Origin: JAVBNF01 sp031551725
Lineage (GTDB): Bacteria; Bacteroidota; Bacteroidia; Bacteroidales; P3
Assembly: GCA_031551725.1 (NCBI GenBank)
Contig: JAVBNF010000042.1
Span: 1 to 38,023, forward strand
Direction of reading: 5' to 3'
DNA: 38,023 nt
Shown: positions 32,208 through 38,023 of the stretch, piece after piece
Position numbering within the stretch: the first letter of the stretch is position 1
Layout: every line of letters starts with the position of its first letter
Program-made: the position numbers and the translations under genes
Notes under the pieces: model-generated
Database searches by the model: none
What the model was told of the DNA's origin: nothing
The model's input: only the letters and a program-made list of their open reading frames with translations

Positions 32208-33533
32208 TTAGAATTTTAAATCCCGAAACAGCACATTGTCGTCCGATTTCTCAATTTGCTCGCCGATTTGATCAAGTTTCTCATCGAAAAATCCATAGCC
32301 GGCCTGGTTGTCCTGCAAAAATTCGCTGTCGGCATGATAAAAATCCAAGGCTTTTAAAACATCTGAAAGTCGCATGTTTGCTGTGTTGAAAGCCGGTTGG
32401 TAGGCATACGGGCGATTGTTCGGAACAACCACGGCATGAATTAAATCGGCTTCATTAAGTTCTTTCAGAATCTCTTTCACAAAAGCCTGCGGAAGTTCCA
32501 AATATTGTGCCAATTCTCGCATGGTATAAGGCTTTTCATTCTTCTCAAAACGTTTTACAATTTGATGAACAATCTGTAAAGCATAATTCTTTTTCCTGCG
32601 GTCGGAAATACGAGAATCTTGCTTATCCGGTAAATAAATTTCCAAAACCTCCATCGCTGCTGCAATTTCCATGCCGAATAAAACAATAATCCAACTCAAA
32701 CGAATCCAGATCAACAACAACGGAATAGCGGCAAAACTTCCGTAAACCACATTGTAAGATGAAATTTTCATCTGAAATGTAAAATAATAATATTGGGTGA
32801 TGTGGAATGCGGTTCCGGCTAAAATGGCTGCTACAATTGCCGATTTTAACTTTATTTTGGTATTTGGCATGATGAGGTATAGGGCAGCAAACAGAATCCA
32901 CATAAAAAAGTAGGGTAGGAATTCTACAAAAACCTTTAGAATTCCCGAATATGGAAGCGTTTCAATATTCGCCAAAAGCATTACATTAAAACTTCCTGCT
33001 GCGATCAATACAATCGGAGCGATGATGGTAATAGCCAAATAATCGGTCAGTTTACGGATAAACGGACGTTGTTTGCGCACATCTAAAATATCGTTCATCG
33101 CCATTTCCACATGACTGAGCATTTGCATTACCGTCCATAATAAAACGCCCAATCCCACACCGGCAATTAAGTTTCCTTTCGTTTTATCAAGCGCAGAGCG
33201 AACAAAGTCCAGTACAAATTGTAAAAGCGCTTCTTGTCCTTCCAATGAACGAGTGAGTTCTTCCACAATGGCTTGTTCCATGCCGAAGCCTTGCGCAATG
33301 CCGAAAACAATCGCCAGTAAAGGAATTAGCGAAAGCATAGTAAAGTAGGTCAACGCAGAAGCACGCGGCAAACAGCGATCTTTGGTAAATTCTTTAATAG
33401 AAATAAAACCGATTTTTAAACTGTTAATCCAGAGTTGTTCTTTTTTATCAAGCTGGTTAATAGGCTTATACCAAATCGTATGATTAAGAAAAAATAAGAT
33501 TTTGTTTTTATATGTTAGGAAAAAGAATTTCAT
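32208..33533 (-). CDS. YihY/BrkB-family inner-membrane protein with C-terminal winged-helix extension
   Basis: A 441-aa protein of the YihY/virulence factor BrkB family, once called RNase BN. The family core starts at about residue 45 (FTKDRCLPRASALTYFTMLSLIPLLAIVFG) and has six transmembrane helices to about residue 300, including LTDYLAITIIAPIVLIAAGSF and the GTAFHITQYYYF/YNVVYGSFAAIPLLLIW block. About 130 further residues (KRFEKNEKPYTMRELAQYLEL ...) look like a winged helix-turn-helix, an extension often found on Bacteroidetes members. The biochemical role is unsettled. Its ATG overlaps the aminotransferase stop (ATGA), so the two genes are coupled. Confidence 0.9.
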   Translation of the reverse strand: MKFFFLTYKNKILFFLNHTIWYKPINQLDKKEQLWINSLKIGFISIKEFTKDRCLPRASALTYFTMLSLIPLLAIVFGIAQGFGMEQAIVEELTRSLEGQEALLQFVLDFVRSALDKTKGNLIAGVGLGVLLWTVMQMLSHVEMAMNDILDVRKQRPFIRKLTDYLAITIIAPIVLIAAGSFNVMLLANIETLPYSGILKVFVEFLPYFFMWILFAALYLIMPNTKIKLKSAIVAAILAGTAFHITQYYYFTFQMKISSYNVVYGSFAAIPLLLIWIRLSWIIVLFGMEIAAAMEVLEIYLPDKQDSRISDRRKKNYALQIVHQIVKRFEKNEKPYTMRELAQYLELPQAFVKEILKELNEADLIHAVVVPNNRPYAYQPAFNTANMRLSDVLKALDFYHADSEFLQDNQAGYGFFDEKLDQIGEQIEKSDDNVLFRDLKF

Positions 33534-34717
33534 GCAACTTCGTCCAATGCTTTTTTAAATAATATAGATGCTTCTACCAACTCATCATCGGTGATTGTTA
33601 ATGGCGGGATAAGTTCCAAAACCGATTTGTTGAACAAGGTCCAGAAAGAAATGAAACCGTTTGCCATTAGGCGTTCAACAATTTTTTCGATTTTTTCCGG
33701 ATGTTTTACAACGGCGGCCAAAAACATGCCGACGCCCCTGATTTCGGCTACTTCCGGATGCTGAAATAATTCGCGGATACGCTCGCCTTTATGGCGAACG
33801 TCCTCTAAAAACGCGGGATTGCTCACAATATCGAGCGCTGCCATGGATGCTGCACACGACAGCGGATGTCCGCCGGACGTGGTTGCATGGCCAATTAACG
33901 GATGCCCATTATCCAAATATTTCATCAATTTTTCGGAAGCTACAAAACCACCCAAAGGCAGGCCGGCGCCAAAACTTTTTGCAATGCACAACACATCGGG
34001 AACAATTTCGTAATGTTGAAACGCGTATAAATGCCCGGTTCTGCCGTAGCCCGTTTGTATTTCATCAAAAATAAGCAGCGCGTTTACTTCGGAGCAACGT
34101 TTGCGCAAAGCGGAGAGAAATGCCGGAGTTGCGGCATTCATGCCGGCGCCCGATTGAATAGGTTCCACAACCACGCAAGACGTACGTTCCGTAATTTGCG
34201 AAAGCTGTCCGATATCGTTAAAATCCAATGTGCGGGTTTCGGGTAAAACAGGTTGAAATACTTGTTGGAACTCTGCTTTCCCCATCACGCTTACAGCGCC
34301 CATCGTTGCGCCGTGGTACGAGTTTTTGAAGCTGATAATTTCTGCGCGTTTATTGTACAAACGTGCTAATTTAATAGCTCCTTCAATGGCCTCGGTGCCG
34401 GAATTTAACAAAAAAATCTGATTTAATTCTTGCGGCAGCAATGAACATAAGCGTTCGGCCAATTCGATTTGCGGATCTTGGATAAATTCGCCATAAACCA
34501 TTACGTGCAAATTTTTCTTCATTTGCGCTTCAATGGCGGAAATAACGGCAGGGTGAAGATGGCCGAGATTATTCACGGACATTCCCGAAAGGAAATCGAA
34601 ATAACGTTTGCCGCTTTTATCGAACACAAAACATCCCTGTGCATGGTCAACATGCAGGATAAATGGCGCAAAATCGGACGTTTGCGCCAGATATTTTTCA
34701 AACAAATGCGTACTCAT
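33530..34717 (-). CDS. class III PLP-dependent aminotransferase (acetylornithine/ornithine aminotransferase-like)
   Basis: A 395-aa fold-type I aminotransferase. It has YFDFLSGMSVNNLGHLHPAVI, LLNSGTEAIEGAIKLAR, FKNSYHGATMGAVSVMG, VVVEPIQSG, FDEIQTGYGRTG with Asp218, and CIAKSFGAGLPLGG with the PLP-binding Lys247. The set is complete and the length normal. The exact amino donor cannot be fixed from motifs: ornithine, acetylornithine and 4-aminobutyrate enzymes share them, and no arginine genes are nearby. It lies just downstream of gyrB on the same strand (14 bases apart) and is coupled to the YihY-family gene. Confidence 0.9.
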   Translation of the reverse strand: MSTHLFEKYLAQTSDFAPFILHVDHAQGCFVFDKSGKRYFDFLSGMSVNNLGHLHPAVISAIEAQMKKNLHVMVYGEFIQDPQIELAERLCSLLPQELNQIFLLNSGTEAIEGAIKLARLYNKRAEIISFKNSYHGATMGAVSVMGKAEFQQVFQPVLPETRTLDFNDIGQLSQITERTSCVVVEPIQSGAGMNAATPAFLSALRKRCSEVNALLIFDEIQTGYGRTGHLYAFQHYEIVPDVLCIAKSFGAGLPLGGFVASEKLMKYLDNGHPLIGHATTSGGHPLSCAASMAALDIVSNPAFLEDVRHKGERIRELFQHPEVAEIRGVGMFLAAVVKHPEKIEKIVERLMANGFISFWTLFNKSVLELIPPLTITDDELVEASILFKKALDEVA

Positions 34718-34731
34718 GCTTGCAGAATTTG

Positions 34732-36702
34732 CTAAGCATCGATTTTCGCGTACTTAGCGTTTTTCTCAATAAATTCACGTCGTGGCGGAACTTCGTCGCC
34801 CATCAGCATGGAGAAAATATGATCGGCTTCCGATGCATTTTCGATGGTAATTTGGCGAAGTGTGCGGCCTTTCGGATCCATAGTTGTTGCCCAAAGTTGC
34901 TCGGCGTTCATCTCTCCCAAACCTTTATAGCGTTGGATATGTGCACCGCCTTCTTTGCCGCCGCTAATATCTTCAATAGCTTTGATACGGTCTTCTTCTG
35001 TCCAGCAATAACGCTCTTCTTTTCCACGTTTTACCAAGTAAAGCGGAGGAGTTGCGATATAAATGTATCCGTTTTCGATTAACTCGCGCATGTGACGGAA
35101 GAAGAAAGTCAAAATAAGCGTTGCAATGTGGCTTCCGTCCACGTCGGCATCGGTCATGATAACGATTTTGTGATAACGGAGTTTCTCGATATTTAAGGCT
35201 TTACTGTCTTCTTCGGTGCCAATGGTAACGCCCAAAGCCGTATACATGTTCTTGATTTCTTCATTCTCAAGAATTTTATGCTGCATGGCTTTTTCAACGT
35301 TCAAAATCTTACCGCGCAACGGAAGAATCGCCTGTGTTTTACGGTCGCGGCCTTGTTTGGCCGTACCGCCTGCAGAGTCACCCTCAACTAAATAAAGTTC
35401 GCATACCGCCGGATTGCGTTCCGAGCAGTCGGACAATTTTCCGGGCAAACCGGAACCGCCCATCACTGTTTTGCGTTGTACTAACTCACGCGCTTTGCGT
35501 GCGGCGTGGCGTGCAGTGGCAGCAAGGATAACTTTATCTACAATTAATTTGGCTTCTTTCGGATGTTCTTCCAAAAAGTTGGTGAGCATTTCGCTCACTA
35601 ATTGGTCCACAGAGCCCATTACCTCGTTGTTTCCGAGTTTGGTTTTTGTTTGACCTTCGAACTGAGGTTCTGAAACCTTCACGGAAATAACGGCAGTAAG
35701 CCCTTCGCGGAAGTCGTCGCCGCTGATGTCGAATTTGATTTTTTGCAACATCCCCGATTTTTCGGCGTATGTTTTCAATGTACGTGTCAAACCTCTACGG
35801 AAACCGGACAAGTGTGTACCGCCTTCGTAAGTATTGATGTTATTTACATACGAATGAACATTTTCGGAAAACGAAGTGTTGTATTGCATCGCCAATTCCA
35901 CAGGAATGCCGTTGCGTTCGCCTTCCATGTGGATAGGCTCCGGCATCAGTTTTTCGCGCGTGCTGTCGAGATAATTGATGAAATCTTTCAAGCCGTTTTC
36001 GGAGTAAAATACATCATGATTTACGAGATTTCCTTCTTCGTCTTTTTCTCGTAAGTCGGTCAATTCAAGTTTGATACATTTATTCAAGAACGCTAATTCT
36101 CGCAAACGTGCTGCAAGAATATCGTAGGTGTAGACGGTAGTGGTGAAAATAGTGTTATCCGGCAAAAATGTAACTTTTGTACCGCGATAATCGGTTGTTC
36201 CGATTTCTTTCACCGCATATTGTGGAATCCCTTGTTTGTATTCTTGAATGTAATGTTTTCCATCGAGGAAAACTTCCACCTGCATGTGACTTGAAAGGGC
36301 GTTTACACAAGAAACCCCAACCCCGTGCAAACCGCCGGAAACCTTGTAGTTGTCTTTGCTGAACTTACCACCGGCATGTAAAACCGTCATAACAACTTCG
36401 AGGGCGGATTTACCTTCTTTTTTCATGATGCCCACAGGGATACCGCGGCCATTGTCAAGAACGGAAATGGAATTATTTTCGTGGATGGTTACTTTGATGT
36501 CGTTGCAATGTCCGGCCAACGCCTCATCGATGGAGTTGTCGACAACCTCATAAACCAAGTGGTGCAAACCTTTTTGGTTGATATCGCCGATGTACATTGC
36601 GGGGCGTTTACGTACTGCTTCAAGGCCTTCGAGCACTTGAATATTGTCGGCAGTATATTCTCCTTGATGTTTGGCAGCTTGTTCGTTTTCTAATTCACTC
36701 AT
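34732..36702 (-). CDS. gyrB: DNA gyrase subunit B
   Basis: A 656-aa ATPase subunit of DNA gyrase. The GHKL ATPase domain shows VLEGLEAVRKRPAMYIGD, VDNSIDEALAGH, DNGRGIPVG, GGLHGVGVSCVNALS and the QTKTKLGN loop. The TOPRIM domain shows LVEGDSAGGTAKQGRDRKTQAILPLRGKILNVEKA and IMTDADVDGSHI, and RYKGLGEMNAEQLWATTMDP is near the end. The residue set is that of GyrB rather than ParE. The start at 36702 (MSELENEQ) is preferred; a longer reading to 36735 would begin within the promoter. It heads a minus-strand run with the aminotransferase and YihY-family genes. Confidence 0.96.
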   Translation of the reverse strand: MSELENEQAAKHQGEYTADNIQVLEGLEAVRKRPAMYIGDINQKGLHHLVYEVVDNSIDEALAGHCNDIKVTIHENNSISVLDNGRGIPVGIMKKEGKSALEVVMTVLHAGGKFSKDNYKVSGGLHGVGVSCVNALSSHMQVEVFLDGKHYIQEYKQGIPQYAVKEIGTTDYRGTKVTFLPDNTIFTTTVYTYDILAARLRELAFLNKCIKLELTDLREKDEEGNLVNHDVFYSENGLKDFINYLDSTREKLMPEPIHMEGERNGIPVELAMQYNTSFSENVHSYVNNINTYEGGTHLSGFRRGLTRTLKTYAEKSGMLQKIKFDISGDDFREGLTAVISVKVSEPQFEGQTKTKLGNNEVMGSVDQLVSEMLTNFLEEHPKEAKLIVDKVILAATARHAARKARELVQRKTVMGGSGLPGKLSDCSERNPAVCELYLVEGDSAGGTAKQGRDRKTQAILPLRGKILNVEKAMQHKILENEEIKNMYTALGVTIGTEEDSKALNIEKLRYHKIVIMTDADVDGSHIATLILTFFFRHMRELIENGYIYIATPPLYLVKRGKEERYCWTEEDRIKAIEDISGGKEGGAHIQRYKGLGEMNAEQLWATTMDPKGRTLRQITIENASEADHIFSMLMGDEVPPRREFIEKNAKYAKIDA

Positions 36703-36732
36703 AGTCAGTATAGTCAAATTTAAATATTCATA

Positions 36733-36740
36733 CAAAAATA
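36733..36740 (-). promoter_or_regulatory. -7 box (TATTTTTG) of gyrB
   Basis: TATTTTTG on the minus strand, 31 bases before the chosen start; a second candidate TAAATTTG is at 36722-36715. A clear TTTG -33 element is not seen. Confidence 0.5.
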
Positions 36741-36803
36741 CAAAAAAAAATGCGGATATGAAAATGTTTTTTGTGTGAAAAGGAGGAAGTTTTTAACAAA
36801 ATG

Positions 36804-37439
36804 TTAACACGGTGTATTTAATTGATCTTGTGCCCATAGAGAGGGATTAGTTTGGATATAATTTGAAATATTTTCGAACGCATATTCCGTACGGATAATA
36901 TGTTCATAATAATTGCGTTGCCATAATTTTCCATTGAAAGGCGTCCAGCCCATTGTTTTTACACCACGGATATATTCATTTGTGGTCATTGTTTTAAACC
37001 ATTGGACGATGGTCGGTAGGGGCGAACCCACGTGTTCGCCCTCCTGTTTATTGACGTGTTCGCCATTGCATTCATTGCCATGTTCGCCCTTGCATTCATT
37101 GCCATGTTCGCCCTTGCATCCATTATTGTATCCGTCTGCGTCCGAAGGGCAGACACGTGGGTCTGCCCCTACGGGCCGAAATCCGTTGTTTACAATAATT
37201 GCATGGAAATGATTGGGCATTATGATGTAATTTCCCAACGAGATATCCGGAAATTTGGATGGTAATTTTAAAAACCATTTTTTAATCATTGTTCCTGCAT
37301 CATTTAAAATCATGTCGTTGTTTTCTATATCTCCGAATAAGTGTGCGCGTTGTTGTGTGCAAATCGTGATAAAATATGAGCCTGCTTTTGAATAATCATA
37401 TCCTTTTAAACGGATGCTGTGTCGATTTTTATGTTTCAT
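36804..37439 (-). CDS. REP-associated tyrosine transposase (RAYT, Y1_Tnp family) with in-frame REP-like insert
   Basis: A 211-aa Y1-type HUH transposase. It opens with RLKGYDYSKAGSYFITICTQQR, has the HUH motif in YIIMPNHFHAII (His77, His79) and the tyrosine region QRNYYEHIIRTEY (Tyr177/Tyr178), and ends with NYIQTNPSLWAQD, so the catalytic parts are complete. RAYTs nick and move REP palindromes. Residues about 88-141 (GADPRVCPSD, then GEH at 8-residue spacing) are an insert between the HUH and Tyr blocks. It is encoded by two inverted REP-like palindromes and a 24-bp tandem array. The frame stays open throughout, so the gene may still be active. It stands alone, upstream of gyrB. Confidence 0.9.
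   Translation of the reverse strand: MKHKNRHSIRLKGYDYSKAGSYFITICTQQRAHLFGDIENNDMILNDAGTMIKKWFLKLPSKFPDISLGNYIIMPNHFHAIIVNNGFRPVGADPRVCPSDADGYNNGCKGEHGNECKGEHGNECNGEHVNKQEGEHVGSPLPTIVQWFKTMTTNEYIRGVKTMGWTPFNGKLWQRNYYEHIIRTEYAFENISNYIQTNPSLWAQDQLNTPC
37016..37042 (+). repeat. REP-like palindrome 1, inside the RAYT gene
   Basis: GTAGGG head, then GGGCGAA-CCCACGTG-TTCGCCC (37020-37026 pairs with 37035-37041). It faces the second unit at 37143-37173 in inverted orientation and shares GTAGGGGC and CCCACGTGT with it. Confidence 0.75.
37031..37126. repeat. 24-bp tandem array, four copies, inside the RAYT gene
   Basis: The decamer C(G/A)TGTTCGCC recurs at 37031, 37055, 37079 and 37103, an exact 24-bp period. 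The middle copies are almost identical (CATGTTCGCCCTTGCATTCA). The first copy is the right half of REP-like palindrome 1. On the minus strand the array encodes GEH spaced every 8 residues. Confidence 0.9.
37143..37173 (-). repeat. REP-like palindrome 2, inside the RAYT gene (inverted)
   Basis: On the minus strand: GTAGGG head, then GGGCAGAC-CCACGT-GTCTGCCC (arms 37147-37154 and 37161-37168). It encodes GADPRVCPSD in the transposase. Confidence 0.75.
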
Positions 37440-37525
37440 AGAAATATGCTCTCTATATATAAACGCGATGACACCCCAAATTATTGCTTAATAAATGTTA
37501 AAAATTTGTTAAAAATTTAATTAAA

Positions 37526-37557
37526 TTTCGTTTTTTCAGAAAAAAGTTATAACTTTG
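37526..37557 (+). promoter_or_regulatory. promoter upstream of the structured RNA
   Basis: TAACTTTG at 37550-37557, with TTTCG at 37526-37530 at the -33 distance (19 bp). The predicted transcript starts near 37564 with about 95 A-rich bases (repeated GTTAACRAGAAAAC) before the folded part. Confidence 0.55.
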
Positions 37558-37658
37558 CGGAGGTAATAGTTAACGAGAAAACAAGTTAACAAGAAAACGA
37601 AGAAACAGAAAAAAACAGATAGATTATAAGAAAAAACAGATTAACTAAATAAATAAAG

Positions 37659-37825
37659 AAAGCGTAAGCTTTAATTCTTTTCAAGAAAACCTCCAAAATT
37701 TCATACAAGAAGAATTAATAAGCCATACGCTCATGCTGTGTTCCGGCGTGGGTTGTATCTTATTTCTTGTATGGGTGCTTGGAGGTACCTCTTGAAAAAT
37801 AAGAAAATCAACTCACGCTTTTTTT
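37659..37825 (+). ncRNA. candidate structured RNA, 6S/Bacteroidales-1-like architecture, with terminator
   Basis: A long interrupted hairpin. AAAGCGT (37659-37665) pairs with ACGCTTT (37815-37821). After a 12/16-nt bubble, TTTTCAAGA (37678-37686) pairs with TCTTGAAAA (37790-37798), CCTCCAA (37690-37696) with TTGGAGG (37779-37785), and CATACAAGAA (37702-37711) with TTCTTGTATG (37764-37773). ATAAG/CTTAT and ACGC/GCGT close the tip. The closing stem ends in T7, so it can terminate transcription. A rod with internal bubbles, a Bacteroidetes promoter upstream and a terminator at the end is what 6S and Bacteroidales-1 RNAs show; identity is inferred. A cis-acting attenuator of the next gene is the alternative. 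Confidence 0.6.
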
Positions 37826-37889
37826 GTTATGCATATACAGCCCCTTTGGGTCTTGTTGGACAATGATTAACAATTAAATACAACACAAC

Positions 37890-38023
37890 ATGAAAACACA
37901 ACTACTTCGTGGCAGAAACGCAAAAATGCAAGAATGCAGAAGCGCAAGAGCGCAGAAATGCAGAAAAGTGACCGTCTTCTGCACTTTTGCACTTCTGCAT
38001 TTCTGCTTTGCCTTCTCAATCCT
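37890..38023 (+). CDS. partial gene: N-terminus with signal peptide-like segment encoded by an octanucleotide repeat
   Basis: An ATG at 37890 opens a frame that runs off the window after 44 codons. The first part is basic and Cys-rich (MKTQLLRGRNAKMQECRSAR, AQKCRKV), followed by a hydrophobic stretch (TVFCTFALLHFCFAFSI) that could be a signal peptide core. The DNA of both parts is made of 8-bp units (YGCARRAR, then TTYTGCAY) that are complementary to each other, so the coding start is itself a hairpin. An alternative start is the ATG at 37926. I cannot identify the product. The frame could also be spurious. Confidence 0.45.
   Translation, partial: MKTQLLRGRNAKMQECRSARAQKCRKVTVFCTFALLHFCFAFSI
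37919..38008. repeat. octanucleotide repeat forming a long hairpin
   Basis: About six YGCARRAR units (37919-37970) face about four TTYTGCAY units (37976-38008) across a short gap; GCAGAAATGCAGAA pairs with TTCTGCATTTCTGC. Confidence 0.8.

Noticed and set aside
37031..37126. CRISPR-like array
   Set aside because: The 24-bp period has no unique spacers between repeats, lies in a coding frame and has no cas genes nearby; it is a plain tandem repeat.
37440..37658. A gene in the A-rich stretch between the RAYT and the structured RNA
   Set aside because: There are frequent stops in all frames; only a promoter-like element and short GTTAAC-type repeats are visible.

Overview
The window looks like chromosomal DNA from a member of the Bacteroidetes (Bacteroidota), probably Bacteroidales-like. 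Three signs point there. The DNA is AT-rich and most starts lack a clear Shine-Dalgarno. Promoters follow the phylum's TTTG-N19/20-TAnnTTTG pattern upstream of at least seven genes. The gene content includes a PorP/SprF protein, type A and type B type IX secretion (T9SS) sorting domains, and an OmpA/SPOR envelope protein. This is read from sequence and family knowledge; no database search was possible.

Layout. 1-1162: the 5' part of an IS3-family insertion sequence on the minus strand, running off the left edge. 1216-2697: a polytopic membrane protein. 2741-3605: a tRNA-Leu(UAG) whose last 16 bases recur at 3563-3578. These direct repeats bracket a small cassette with a DUF4160/DUF2442 gene pair and look like the att sites of a decayed integrative element. 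3697-7826: a divergent trehalose module, a GH15 hydrolase (likely trehalase) and a fused OtsA-OtsB synthase/phosphatase. 7853-9923: a minus-strand run of yefM-yoeB antitoxin/toxin followed directly by xseA-xseB. 10166-11288: two small membrane proteins. 11380-14532: butyrate kinase and an ADP-forming acyl-CoA synthetase, an energy-conserving pair.

14716-26870: a secretion and surface module. A 2296-aa secreted protein of Cys-marked Ig/PKD-like repeats with a type B T9SS C-terminal domain is followed by a 1429-aa TPR/PD40/OmpA/SPOR protein and a PorP/SprF outer-membrane protein. 26896-28953: bactofilin, a small 4-TM protein and glyA. 29106-31958: a second T9SS cargo (type A tail) with a G9 tract in its coding sequence. 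31965-32207: repeat-rich intergenic DNA. 32208-36702: a YihY/BrkB-family protein, a class III aminotransferase and gyrB, all on the minus strand.

The right end is the most unusual part. An intact REP-associated tyrosine transposase (RAYT) gene carries an inverted pair of REP-like palindromes and a 24-bp tandem array within its own reading frame. Next comes a roughly 167-nt candidate structured RNA, a long interrupted hairpin ending in a T tract that resembles 6S/Bacteroidales-1 RNA in architecture. Last is a partial gene whose signal peptide-like N-terminus is encoded by a self-complementary octanucleotide repeat. Short palindromic repeats are scattered elsewhere, including one that encodes the C-terminus of XseA.
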